Assembly (NCBI GenBank): GCA_963678705.1
Contig: OY783210.1
Location: forward strand, 12,649,331 to 12,713,330
DNA from: Panorpa germanica
Lineage: Eukaryota > Arthropoda > Insecta > Mecoptera > Panorpidae
Direction of reading: 5' to 3'
Length of the DNA stretch: 64,000 bases
Shown: piece after piece, positions 48,730 to 61,619 of the stretch
How positions within the stretch are numbered: the first letter of the stretch is position 1
Layout of the letters: the number at the start of each line of letters is the position of its first letter
Notes under the pieces: generated by a model
Seen by the model: only the letters and a program-made list of their open reading frames with translations
The model's database searches: none
Told to the model about the DNA's origin: nothing
Translations under genes and position numbers: made by a program

Positions 48730-50700
48730 ATTTTTATCTTTGTCTATGATTACGATTTTTATAACATAACAAATTTTCATTAAGTTTCTGCATTGCGTTT
48801 CGAATTTAAATTAAAAAATCCCGCAATTGAAATTACAAAATTTGATTTTGTTTTTTATAAAAACGATATTGTCAATTTTGAAATAATTAGTCTTATGAAT
48901 TGAATTTAATCAGAAAAAAATTAAGCAATGTTCTAATTTGTTCTAAAAAATTAATGTAATAATATAAATAGCATATTATTATAAAATTATGTTTGTACAA
49001 TTTTTTTTATAATTAATTTAATATTGTTTACAAAAATCTACAAATCCTAAAATCTTGTTTCCAATTTCATTACTGTATATATTATGTTTTAATTAATTAA
49101 TCAGTTAATATTAGTAATAGCAAAAAATACAAAAAATTTAGTTGGTAGTTTTTGTAGATTCGAACCGTCATTATAGGACTATTGACATTGTTGTCTAATA
49201 TTTAGCTAATAATCATTGAAACTAACAACTCAAACCCATTTAAAACATAGCGCCAGTCCGGAAAAACACAACATCATCATCGTGTCAACACATGAAAACT
49301 CACCCGTTGTGCTTTTCCATTATTTATTTAACACATTACATAATTTGTTAGTAAAACAACCAGAAAACTATAACTATAAATAATAACGCATCAAAACATT
49401 ATGAATCAACTGAATAATTAATTAAAGCTACAATTAATCAACTTAAAAGCATTTCTAACTCGAACCAAGCTTTGCTATAATGTACCTACTCTATGTATAT
49501 ATTTAATAGAATTGTACAGAATAAAAAATAAATATAATGTTAAAAAAATATTGTGTACACAACGAATGGAATGGAACGATTCATTAATGGAATTAAATGA
49601 AATTATTGATGTTGTTTTAATCTTATCGTACATATCCGTAATTACGTTTATAGCCGATGAATAGTGGAATCCTGGAACTCATTATTAATTGAATGGTATG
49701 TTGACACTTTGTAGTCGCGGGCGGGGGTCTAAGGCGGGGAAAGAAAAACGAAGAATTTATGTTTGGGTGCTAATTAATTTATTATATAAAAATATGAAAC
49801 TTAGAAGCGATTGCAATATTTTATTGGTGACTAAAAAGGAAACGAAAAATGTTAAAACATAGCGCTGAGATACCCTTCCTGATTTAGTACTAATTATAAT
49901 CCGTAATTCAAACTATAATTATAACTCGTACATAATTTATTGATGAAACAGTTATGTAGTTATCAAATAACAACTTCTACATATTCTAAAATATAAAAGT
50001 AAATTCAATATCTTTTTTGTGATTTTTAAATGAAAAGAAAAACTAGTTGTGACTTTTGGGATAATATCCTCTTATAAAGAAAATGACTTTTCAACAATTC
50101 AATAAAAAAATAAATTTTCTGGACTAGTGAATAAGTGAAACTAAAATCGAATCCTGTTTCTCCAGACCTTTCAGAGATAGATTAAGAAAAAAAGGAAGAA
50201 AGATCAAGTCAATCTTAGTTGATAAATAGTTTCACTACATCAAGATATCTTTTCTATGGTAGTTATTGAAGGATATTTAATATATAAACCAGGCATGCGT
50301 ACTACCAGGATAACAGAATCCTGTATACTGAATAATTCTGTTAGGTCACTCTTTCGGTATCCTTCTGGATTGATTTGATTGATATAGACGCGATAGAAAA
50401 TGTTTTCTGGTTTTATGTGTAACAAGATATTATATTACTTTTAGATACTTTTTGAGTCAGGAGATTTATAAGAAGTAGAGGTATAAAGGAACTCAATAAT
50501 ATTACTCAGTCTAAATTCTTTAAAATTTAATTTAAAAGCATACTTCCACTTTCCAACAGAATTGGTTAAAATTTAAATGTAATGTTAACATAATTGTCTT
50601 TAATTTATTTACAAAATCTCAAATGATTTGACCAGCTGTGAAACGAGATATTAATAATATACATAATATTAAAAAAACATAGTTTTATCTAGTGGTGTAC
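48730..50700. other. AT-rich spacer
   Basis: No gene recognised. GGAAAAACACAAC and GTTGTGCTTTTCC form a 13-bp arm hairpin at 49259-49320, the only structured spot noted. A 61-codon minus frame at 50240-50425 has no recognisable motif. Confidence 0.4.
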
Positions 50701-50724
50701 TCGGCAATTACACGGTGTACATGA

Positions 50725-51117
50725 TTACATTACTAGGTCCGAGGGTTTAGTCCTGCGAAGTCTTCGAACATCATTACTATCAAGCAACATTTGCGTCACG
50801 GCGATGTTTTCGTGGTTACAAAGTCTCAACTCGTGCTTTGCTGCTATAGATTTGATTTCTTCTTCGACTGTGTTAATCTTCAGGTTTCTCTGTATGTTTT
50901 CATTGCGGATATACCACGGTGCATTAACTATTACTCGCAGAACTTTATTTTGGAACGTTTGTATTTCTTTAATGTTCGGTTTCTTAGTGCAACCCCAGAG
51001 TTGCACTCCATGCAGCTTGTAGCTTGTTTTCAATGTTTAGTTCAGAGCATCGTCCAATTAGCCAATACATATTCCTTCCAGTTCTTCCTTTTTCTTTTTG
51101 ACTTGCGTTTTCCACCT
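50725..51117 (-). pseudogene. Jockey-clade LINE reverse transcriptase C-terminus
   Basis: The minus-strand frame 51033-50725 (102 codons) contains HGVQLWGCTKKPNIKEIQTF, then QNKVLRVIVNAPWYIRNENI, and ends RRLRRTKPSDLVM-stop. This is the characteristic thumb/C-terminal region of jockey-clade ORF2 (YGIQLWGxAxxSNIxxIQxFQxKxLRxIxNAPWYVxN). Upstream, in other frames, LRWKTQVKKKKEEL and RNMYWLIGRCSELNIENKL continue the family pattern (WxxHIxxKxxxL...MYWLIGRxSxLxxxNKL), so at least two frameshifts separate the pieces. The copy stops near 51117, so it is strongly 5'-truncated. No A-tail or target duplication was identified with confidence. The plus-strand frames over the same bases are shadows. Confidence 0.85.
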
Positions 51118-52353
51118 TAACTTAGTGTAATTATAGAAATGTAAGCCTAGTAAGCTTAGTGTAATTATAGAAAATAAGTATATCTATACTTAGTTGTAGT
51201 ATTATAGTTAATAATTAAAAAAAAATATCTGGAGATCGCTTCTACAGGTTTTTCAAGATATATTATCGAGAAATAAATTATGAAAGTTTTTAGTCTTATG
51301 ATTAGTATAAAGGTTTATATGTTTTAAATGGTACAGCCTCAAAATACTATCCTATTTAAAGTTTACCAGCGTTTGTCCATAATATGTCACTATACTTTAG
51401 CCTACGATTGTCACTAATGAACTACCTTAGAATTGGTGTTTATTTATCATCCGTTTCTTTTTATTTAAAGTTAAAATATTAGCAAATGAAATAATTGTTT
51501 ATATGTTTATATAACATAACGTGTTTCTCCTTGAAACGTTCATTTCACATATAAACGTGTTTTATGCTTTTAATGTAGATTGATACATCATAAATAATTA
51601 ATTTGATTTAGTGATAAATTCAACATCATCATTTCCTTCGTTTTACCTTTATCCGTCTCTTCTTCTCTCCTCTGTAACCGCTTTACCTGTCATTTATTTT
51701 GTTCCCCTTCTCATTTCTCCTATTTATTTTCTATTTGATTTTCACCTGTCATGTATCCACCACCGTTGACTCACAATTCCTTTCAGCACCCTTTGTGTAG
51801 TGCGTTTGTATTATATAACAATTTAATAATATGAATTTATCGTTTACTTCGTTTGAAATATATAAATTGTTACCTACAAAATACAAGGTGTTTAGATTAA
51901 ATATATATATTAACTAGAGAATTGACGATGCGTTTCACTCACACTCTCACGACACGCACCTTTTAGTTAATGAAGAAATATTATTAGTCAAAGAAGCTTC
52001 CAAGGTTTCCGACAATTATTTCTTCAGTGCAGCCACACACGCTTACCAAAGTTGACTAATGTTAGTTAACCATTTGCAAATGTTCAACAAAAGTTTGTAT
52101 ATACAGCTAAACCTCGTCTTACACGATAGATACGTTTCAACGAATATCGCGTTAAAGAAAATCGTGTAAAGAAAATACATACACATAGTAAAATTGAGGA
52201 TGTGCTTCGCCACCATAAAGAAATCGTGTAAGATTGAAAAAGAACTATATTTTGTTGATCTATAATTTAAGAATTCTACAAAATATTTTTATACATTTCA
52301 TACATATTTTTATTAAAAGAAGAAATGCACATTTTAGTCCATAAGTACATATA

Positions 52354-52744
52354 AGGTTTTTCAAGAAAAACTTTGTTTTTCCAATAGGGGCAACACCAAC
52401 AACATGACAGTTTTGACATTTAGTTTTTTACCATATTATTAAAATAATAAAAATTCACTATGAAAATTTTGGTAGATCTGTAAAAGTTACATTTTTCTTG
52501 AAAAGTGTGGTCTGGACGCGTGATTGGGCCGTTTTTTCGGAGATGCGGCTGGAAATGCTTAAAGTGATTAAAAATTTCGATTAAAGAATCAATATTTGTC
52601 AGCGTGATCGTGGTGGACATTTGTCCGATATCATTTATAATTGCCAAACTTTACTCTTTCTAATACAATAAAAATTGGAATAATTTTCATCTAAATTCCT
52701 TGTTTTATTTTGTTTTAAAAAACAAGTTTCTTGTTGAAAAATCC
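52354..52744 (+). mobile_element. Internally deleted Tc1/mariner-superfamily element, TA duplication
   Basis: Terminal repeats AGGTTTTTCAAGAAAAACTT (left) and, on the complement of the right, GGATTTTTCAACAAGAAACT are flanked by TA at 52352-52353 and 52745-52746. The 391-bp element keeps the two ends plus the last part of the transposase gene. The same family as 28654-29114, judged by TTTTTCAAG termini, TTTGACATTT leader words and the shared C-terminal motif. Confidence 0.7.
52486..52671 (+). pseudogene. Transposase C-terminal remnant (Tc1/mariner superfamily)
   Basis: One frame, broken by a single TAA near 52588, reads WAVFSEMRLEMLKVIKNFD then RINICQRDRGGHLSDIIYNC and ends at a TAA at 52669-52671. 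RGGHLxDIIYN is the known C-terminal signature of an insect Tc1/mariner-type transposase group (also seen degraded at 29.05 kb). WTRDW just upstream may be the transposase N-terminus fused to the C-terminus by the internal deletion. The catalytic core is absent. Confidence 0.75.
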
Positions 52745-53404
52745 TATTTATTAAATATCGTAATTTCAATTAGGAATAAGAAGCTTATTTTAACGTTGAT
52801 TGATAAGACTGATTAGACCAACATTACTTTAATAACATCATTTTTGTATTGCCTTTCTTCTTATTATAGATATTGGAAAATTCTCTATTCTTACAATGAT
52901 TAAAAATCCAGAAAACAAATGAAACCTAATCCCAAACAAATATCCCAAAAGAAATCATAACTTAATCCTTATAACTAGGCATGATTAATGAACGAGTGTA
53001 AAATAAGGGTTAGGTATATACCTTCATTTATTAACATCCTTCCAATTTATTAGAATAATGATTTTCAAGTATGATCGTTCACAAACAAAATATATTTGTT
53101 TAAAGATATTTACGTAGTAAAGTCATGGTTCTCAGATTTATATCTAAACGATCGCTGTGCATTCCTAAAAAGAAAGTTTCAATACTATCTTGTTCAGCAG
53201 TCAGCACCAAGGTCTAGCAAATGCTTGTGTATTGTATCCATACGATTCCTTTTACCCTCTTCCTTTTCGGACGTTATCCGTTAAACACACAAAGGATTCT
53301 GGCCAATATAGACAGACGGATAGACGGCTACCGACCCGATATTCAATTTGAATAATACCTTTTTCTTCAATATATAAAACTATATACATTGCAAACTAAA
53401 CAGA

Positions 53405-53727
53405 AGCGAATGAGATACGTCCGTAGCAGTTACATATTGAAAAATCAAATATTGCACCAAAATTGCCACTTACGGTGTCAGGGAAATATTGTGGGTAAGC
53501 ATACCTTTTTAGGCCTCTAGATGCCTAATTTGTGAAACAAACAAATATAAAACATGTTAATATGAGCGAATGAGATACTTCCGGAGCAGTTACATATTGA
53601 AAAATCAAATATTGCACCAAAATTGTCACTTACGGTGTCAGGGAAATATTGTGAGCAGAGCATCAAATATTAACATGTTTTATATTTGTTTGTTTCAAAA
53701 AATTAGGCATCTAGAGGCCTAAAAAGG
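53405..53727. repeat. Compound repeat block: direct repeats interleaved with an inverted repeat
   Basis: An 89-bp direct repeat (53405-53493 and 53565-53653; begins AGCGAATGAGATAC, ends GGAAATATTGTG; about four differences) is interleaved with a 60-bp inverted repeat (53504-53563 and 53667-53727; CCTTTTTAGGCCTCTAGATG at the outside and ACATGTTAATAT at the inside). The order is A - B - A' - B inverted. The second A copy lies in the loop of the B hairpin. There is no coding content. Confidence 0.8.
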
Positions 53728-54365
53728 GATGTAAGTGACAAAAGTAAAATTATTCAGAAAACGAGTTTAAAGTTAAGATCGTATTAACGCTATATAGTAA
53801 AATCTGTCGCAAGTTTTCGCTTATATCTCTGTGCCACTACATTGTTTAGTACATCTTCTATCGTTTGCGCTGGTTATCTGAAAGTTTCAAAATTGATTCC
53901 TTACATTTCTTTGCATCTAGACGCCTCAAATGTTCTATTAGTTAGTTTTGATTAATGGTTTAAATGGTCTTATTAGGTCTTAAAGGCTCTTATTAGGCAA
54001 ATACGTTGATCATATATAATTCGATATAAAAAATATGAATATGCAATTTTTTATATTATCCATAATACGTCAGTATATTTAACATTTTTACCTATCAATA
54101 ACTAACAAGAAAAATATAAACCAAGTCACCAAATCTTGTCAACTTTCATAAATAGCTTTAGTAAATATCTCGCAGAATTGGGTTGTGAAAAACGGTTGAA
54201 TTGTGTCTTATGTTGTACAAAATATTGCCAAAAATTTAACCATCCTATACCCTCTCGTCTATTCCTGTCTCTCTTTTGCAACAGAAAACCATAGTAGATA
54301 ATAACTATAATTGTTTAGCCAGTCAATTTAATCTCTGAAGTGCTATATTATTAATCGTGGAATAT

Positions 54366-54535
54366 AACAGGTCCTGGGAGCATATTCGTAACGAGCGTAA
54401 TGTATAGCGGATTCATTCGGGCGATGTCGTTTGTGGTGGATGATGTATATACCGTCGTGTGTGATAGGACGATGTGTGTATTTCATATCATGCAGTATAT
54501 GTTACGCTCGTTGCAAGTATGCTTCTCGGGACTGT
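54366..54535. mobile_element. Foldback element with CCYGRGA..GCATA termini
   Basis: Left arm ACAGGTCCTGGGAGCATATT then CGTAACGAGCGTAATGTATA. The complement of the right arm is ACAGTCCCGAGAAGCATACT then TGCAACGAGCGTAACATATA. Arms of about 40 bp enclose a CpG-rich 90-bp centre. TA-like dinucleotides sit near both ends, but the duplication is not exact. Probably a small DNA transposon derivative. Confidence 0.55.
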
Positions 54536-56088
54536 AAGCATGTTTTGGTTCCAACTTTTTCATAAAAAGAATAATAATGTAATTGCTCGTAATATATATA
54601 ACACCATAATCATTTCAACAAGAGCAAAAGAGACAGCTATACGGCGTAATATTAATTCTATTAAATTTTGAACTAATATTACATTTTAATGTGTTACTTA
54701 ATATTTCTAATTCATCTCTGTTCCGCTTTCACGTATTATAGTAGTTTTTCTCTTTAAACCAAAACCTTTTTGCCACAATACATTTCAACTTTTCACATAT
54801 TTTATTCACCTGAATGAGTTCAAAATATATTGCATTTTCCTTTTAAGTTTATATACTGATATAATCCTTTTACGTTGTGAAAAACTCTGTGTTGAATGAG
54901 ACAATGGACAATAGGTTTTATATAAGTCCATTATTTTCTTGAAATATTGTTTGTTGCCGTGCGCTGCACGTAGGTATACGAAACGAGTATACCTCCAATA
55001 TCGTATGCGGTGAAACGAAGAACTACTTTTAACGGGCAAAAAACTTTATGTAAACACTTGTGAATAAAATACGAGATGGTGAATAAATGCAGGGAGATCT
55101 TTTGTAGAATCAGTTTTAAATTTACTCGTAATCATGTTATAATATAATAATTGTTCATTAAAGAAATTGTATTAGGTCAAACGGGAATTCGTTTTTCATT
55201 GGAGAGTTTTTTTTAAATTAAAATTGAATGAAGTCTTTGCGTAGGTTTTAATCTAGATTTTCATTTTTCTTTTAATACATAGACGATGATGTGTGGGAGG
55301 CAAGATGATTGATGCTTGATATGACTGGATAGGGTTATTTGCATCTTAATCCATTTCTACAGATATTTTATCCTTATGGTAATATTTATAAACGAAATAA
55401 TAAATATCTTAATAAGCAGTAAACTTATTTTAATAATAACTAAGTTCTTAATAAGTTTGTAGTGGGGAATTAATTTTGAAGTGGAATATTGACCGCATTA
55501 ATATCAAACTTTATGGAGAAGAAACTTTAGAATAATTGTAATTTTATAAGGATCAACAAACAGTGCAGTGCACCTTTTTTTTTGCAATATATAAGGTATT
55601 ATGTTAAAAAAAATCGTAATTTAAAAAAACGTTCGTTTTCTAGTTCGGCTGGCTATCTCCGGTAATTTTTATACTGAATACGTCATATAATTCGAAATAT
55701 CCAGCTCTGTTTTCATGATATTTAAATCATTCGAATCAAATTGTGTCAATTCAATCCAAGATCAACCTACCTCACCCTTTTTATTTAAATATAACTTCTC
55801 ATCTTTCATACTTCTTACTTTTAGATTGAGATTTTTTAATATTGAGTGACTTGTTCAAATAAAGTATTCATATTTTTTACACTGTTATAAATAAAATTAG
55901 ATACAAATTGAAAGAAAATAAGTTTTGAAGCTTTTGCTTGGAAAATTCAATGCTTACTTCCAAATAACGTTATTTAAGAAACAATTAATATACTTTCTTA
56001 GGGTAGTAAACAAATCAAAAATTTAAAAAAATTCCTCTAAGGGGCAACTATGGTAAACCAGAGCAAAATCGAACACGTTTCTACAATA

Positions 56089-56594
56089 AAGTATCATTCC
56101 CAATCATTGCTTTAATTTAATTTTGTATTTAATTTAAATTGTTTAGCATATGGCAATACGCATAGTCATTCACAGTACCATTTTTAATTTAATTTATTTT
56201 TCAAGTTTTCTTAGTTTTTTTTAGAACCTTACAAGGTCAAATGTTTTAAATTAAAATATTAAATTAAGAAAAACTATATTATATTAGAACCTCCAAGATG
56301 TGACAATCTGTTAAAATGCAGTAGGAAATACTTTTAAAAGAAGTTTAATGTCAGTTTTTGAAAAATATAGAAGTGAAAACAATTTCTATTACTAATTGTT
56401 ATTAAAAATAGCAATTTTAATGCTTTCACATACAATTTTGTCGAACTGTCAAAATTTATATTACTAACGATGCATACGCACCAACTAAATTAACTAAACT
56501 TATTTACTAGCTTAAACGAAAACTTGAAATTTAGATTACAATATTAATTAAAAACAGTAAATTAAATATCAATACAGTGAGTGGGAATGAGGCT
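56089..56594 (-). mobile_element. Family-B MITE copy 2 (506 bp), TA duplication
   Basis: The reverse complement of the 17590-18090 element over its whole length. Termini are AAGTATCATTCCCAATCATT on the left and CAGTGAGTGGGAATGAGGCT on the right, with TA outside each (56087-56088 and 56595-56596). Near-equal length (501 versus 506 bp) and similarity along the interior confirm the element boundaries. Confidence 0.7.
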
Positions 56595-58339
56595 TAACAA
56601 ATAAAATCATTAAGTATTTTAACAGTGTTATAAGGTTATGAAGTCAAGTTAAATGTTTTTGTGCTGATTCCTTTTTTACTATTGATTCTGTTGAGATGAT
56701 TGCAAAAGTTTTTTACTTATTTTCTCATTTTAATGTTTTTTTTTACATCCATATTATACTCATACATTTATTTTATATACTTCAAGTTTCATATACACAT
56801 ACTGTTACATCCTAAGTCCTACATATACATAGACTATAAGTACGAGTATGTGTACTTATTTGTTGAATATGTATGTATTTATTAGTGTTTGTGGTTTCCA
56901 GACGGTGCACGGATTTCCTTATATTGAGTTATTTATTTCTGTTGGAATCTTAATGCATATATCTGAATAAATCTAGTTTCTATGTATTTTGTTCGGTATA
57001 AACATTGTGGTATTACAAATGCATCTCTTACATATGAAATTCTATTCCACAGCATTTCTCTTTGTGAAATACTATTTATTTTTCACATGTCCAATTTTTA
57101 AAATAATTTTAAAATGTTTTATTGAATTATATTAATAACTTTTTTGTTTGTTATGTTTACACATTCTTTAAATTTCAAATTCACCTAGTTTAAACTTGTG
57201 CATATATTTTCTAACGGAAAGCTATTTCAGTGAAGAGGACAATTCTTGACAACTGAAGTAGCTATAGCACTCCTCTACGACTTCTTTTTATAGTACTCGT
57301 ACAATCATCTCTGCAGTCAATTGCAAGAAAGGATTGTCGTTGTATGCCCGTGAGATTTAAGAATGTTGTTCACGTGATTGGCTGACTATCAACCCATTCT
57401 ATCAAGGGAGCCTCTCTATCTAATACGATTTGTACGCTATCTTATTTCTTATATCCTATTTATTTATATGTAGATATTTATTACAGTAAGAAAATTCAAC
57501 ATATTCTTATATTTACACGCTGTTAGTTTATGAATTGAAGTAGTGTCACGAAGCAGGTTCTAGCATGTCACTATTTAATACGTATATCTAAATTTAATAT
57601 GTTCTCTATCTATTATATTTACTGTCTCCTTAATTATTTAAACAAATAAAATTAGACTAGCAAGTTTTTATAAAACAATATTTGGAAACAAAATTTGTTC
57701 AAGTTTATTAATTTTTCTTCTTCAAATAAGTAATCGTTTCTAATTTTGATTAAATTTTATTGATTTGCAAACACCTTTTATACAACCTAACGATTTTCAT
57801 TTCCTAAAATAACTATTTTATTAACTTATAAATATTATTGTATGATGGCGTGGTTTCTGCAAATGAACACACTGTTCTAGTCATTTGATTGATGGTAGTA
57901 GATTAACTAATTGGAAATTATTAGAACTCAACTTCTGAAGTACACTAGTGTATCAGTTATGGTCATAGTCCGGTTTAGTGAATCTCTTTTATGGATACAT
58001 ATAAAGTACTTGAATTTAATTTTTTTACATTTCATTTTTTATTTGGGTATTTTTTTTATAAATACTGAAAATTTTGACAATTGCGTAATCATTCACGCTA
58101 ACGATTTAACCCTTACATCCCAGATAAAACATTGTCATAGCGCCATTTCAAACTTGTTAGCTTACTCCAAACTAATTCCAAGGTTCATATCTCACATCTA
58201 ATATACAAAATTTCAACGCAGATTAGTTTTTAACTTTGTTAGTTGCAAGATTCGGCTTAGATTTTAGAGAGATAGAAAAACGATTCCATTTACATTTGGT
58301 AATGCCATATAGTCAGTTTGAAGACTTTTGTGAGGAATA

Positions 58340-58680
58340 TTTTTTGCCGGTTTCACACCAGAGAGACAGTTCAATAAAACACGAACAAAAACATGTTTTT
58401 CTGAACTAAAACACCAATGTTTACACCAAAGACTTCCTAAGTTCCTAAAACATTTTTGTCTTTTGTTACTGTTTTAGAAACAGACCACATTCCCATCTGG
58501 AGCCGGTAAGACCAGAGGAAAACACGTTTGTTGTTTTTTAGTTTGCTTGGTTTGAACACGCAGTTTTGTTTTTTGTGAACATTTACGCTTGTCAGTTGTT
58601 GTTTATCATGTTTATAATTTCTATGGGATACACAGAAAAACACTAAAAACAAAACCAGTCTGTTCAGTGTGAACAATCTG
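58340..58680. mobile_element. Possible MITE with GTTTCACACCAG-type termini
   Basis: Left GGTTTCACACCAGAGAGACA GTTC and the complement of the right, TGTTCACACTGAACAGACTG GTTTTG, form an imperfect inverted repeat of about 24 bp. The interior is rich in the words AAACA and TGTTTT on both strands, as in subterminal regions. The 79-codon minus frame inside is driven by this repetition. No target duplication assigned. Confidence 0.35.
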
Positions 58681-59484
58681 TTTTCGGAAAACAGAACTGT
58701 TTTAAAATAAAACTAAACATGATTTTGTTTTGTTTCTTTATACAAAATACACATAAAGCATGCATAATTGTTTTTAGAATGATTTTTGCTTCATCCCTCA
58801 CACTATATAAATTATTTTCATTTATAGTGATATCACTCTTAATGAAAAACCCTATATAAAGCGTAACCTCCACTACTACATACAATACAAATATATATAA
58901 TACACTAACACATAGACCACTAATTCTAAATACTTACTACTGTTCTATAATTATATTCATTTGTTCGTGTGTTTGTACATTTATGTTCTATTCTATGTAC
59001 ATGTAACATCCCCTATTGTTTGATGTACAGTCACTATCAATAGTCAACTGTCAAAGTCCTAAATAAATATTTGTATTCTAAATAGATCTAGTTAGTTTGT
59101 GTTTGGCATCTCAAGCTTAAGGATCTATTATACATCAACATAGCATATATCTATCGTTGTTATAATATACACTTTAATTAAGAATGTGTTTTACGTAAAT
59201 TGTATACATTGGCAAACATTTATATGTCATATTTATGTAACAAGTTCTCTTCTAAACTGACATACTCGTACTCTGAACCTTTCACTAGATTTAACAACAT
59301 TTACTTTGGATGTTGACTTTAACGGTATTTATTTTAATCGAAAAGTCTATTTGATTATCTACTTTATATTTAAACCATTTTAATTAATATTTTTATTTAG
59401 TTATAAATAATTACCGCTAGTTGTCAGGAATAACAGAAATATTCAAATACAGAGTGCGGCAGCATATCTTCCTTTTTTAAAAAG

Positions 59485-59610
59485 CCCGATTCAGTCAGTT
59501 GATGTCGTAGCGAAGCGCTAGTGGTCTCGTTCGAGAGGCGGGACAATAAAGTTTTGTCCGGACACAGTTCGTACGGAGGAGCGTGCGTTTAGCTTTGAAG
59601 CCTACTTTAA
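59485..59610. promoter_or_regulatory. CpG-rich island, possible promoter or first exon
   Basis: About 110 bp of CpG-rich sequence (GATGTCGTAGCGAAGCGCTA, CGTTCGAGAGGCGGGAC, TTCGTACGGAGGAGCGTGCG) in otherwise CpG-poor AT-rich DNA. CGATTCAGTCAGTTG at about 59489 contains the arthropod initiator word TCAGT. No open frame or splice donor stands out. Suggestive only. Confidence 0.25.
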
Positions 59611-61619
59611 CTTATATAGATAATTATTTTTGATGGTATCAGAAATTAATTTAAATTAGCCTTGATAATTCCTAATTTTATGTATGTACACCCAATTACA
59701 ATATGTGAGAGAGAAACACTGAAACAACTTCTAAATTTTCTGGTTATTCCTATTACAGTCATAAATAATTTCGAAGTACAGAAAAGTTGCATCAGTGTAA
59801 CGATTATCACTGCAACTATAAATATTTAAAGATACTGAATCTCATTACCTTTTACAATATCTGGTACGATACACTGTGTTATTTAGTATCTACCAGTGCT
59901 TCCACACCTGGATTTTTCCACCCAGATCTTTTTTTATTGTCTTCTAGGTGGATAGGTTTTTTTTCATGAAATGTAACTGGAAGTCAATTGTGTGTAGACA
60001 GATTTGATTTTCTAGTGAGACATAAATAAAGTAATATATTTATAGCCATATATAATGAGTACAGAAAGCATGCTAGGTTTCTTCTGGGTTTATTTAATAT
60101 TTAAGCACAATGAGATCACTGATATCTACATTATAATATGAAATAGCACGTAAAAACCGATTTAAAAAAAAATGTTTTCTATTACTTCTCAGACTATCAG
60201 AACCTAACTTACAATATTCTAGAACACTCTTCGTTGCTCTACATTTATATTAAGAAATATTTTCGACAACATTTATATTCTCAGTCGTTGTATAATAAAT
60301 AAATCCACAGTAATTAAAATGTGCAAATAAATATTTAAAGTTATATTTAGAAATAATATACAATCAATCAATTAATTTGAATTAAATATTAAAATATTAC
60401 GGTATATTTATTGCTAATGAATATCGGCAGTTAATTTCTCGCATTTCGCTTCAAATATTTTCAGAATAAATGTAAATACATTTATAAATTTTATATTAAA
60501 ATATACGACACAAAAATGTATATTAGCTACTCTACTTCATAAGGTATAAAACCTTTTTACTGAATGGAAAACAGCGCTAATAAATTAAATTATCACAAAT
60601 GAACGAAATACAAGTAAAATAGATTTACCTGAGACTGTCACCTGTCGGGTTTTGTATAGAATTCTCAATGAGTTTTAAATTGATGTGACTTTATATGAAT
60701 TCACACTGGTTGGATACAATGTAACACTAATTATGAACGATGTTTTTTATATGTGCACTTTGACCATTTCAACACTGTTACAGAGATTGACAATGTTATT
60801 TCTAGAAAAGTTTGTTACAGTAGTGACGTCACAAAAACGAAAGATATTTTTTGTTCGTTTAATTATGTAACTCTATAAAACTCGTATTTTATATGTACAT
60901 GTTCATTTGTAGAATAATGATTATTAACTAATTAATAGTTATAAGTTTTAATATTATTATAATTATTTTTTAGTTTAGTGAACAATGCTTTTTTACAATT
61001 CGTTTGTTTAAGGATTTATTATTGAGTAGGTAATACTGTCGCTCTAAGGAATAAAACTCATGTCCAAGTTTTGAGATTTTTTAACATTGTTTATTCCGAT
61101 AATTGTGGTCAAAAAATTCGCAATTGAAAAATAATCTTTAGGAGGAACTTAGATACGAATAATGTTAACCATAAACCATATTCAGAAATTTGGTTCTCCT
61201 GAAAAATTTTGGAAAATAAACACGAGTTCTTAGAAAGCAGAATATTTCCAGCTAGTATTTAAAGAATTTTATCAAACATTAAACCATAATTAAAAGTACC
61301 AGGGTTTAATGTAGGTCAGATTGGATTTGGTTTGTTAATAATAATTATTTAGGATAAGGGATGTCGATTAATTTTAAGTGAAATGAGTTTTCTATATAAT
61401 ATCGCGATCTTTGATCTTATTTTAATAGGTAAAGTAAAATTTATTGGTTTTTAAAGTATGTAAAATAGGACAGTTTTAATTTTTATAAAACCCTATATTA
61501 TGTGGTCAAATGAGTAACCGTTTTATATCTGCAATATTTTTATAAATGTGTTTAATTTCAATGTATATGTTTAATGGAATATTCTTTCACCGATATGCCA
61601 CTTTAAAATCAGTTGAAAT

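Noticed and set aside
50791..51120. Plus-strand frames of 109 and 72 codons
   Set aside because: Antisense shadows of the jockey-clade reverse transcriptase tail.
52420..52647. 75-codon minus-strand frame
   Set aside because: Antisense to a transposase C-terminal remnant whose motif is read clearly on the plus strand.
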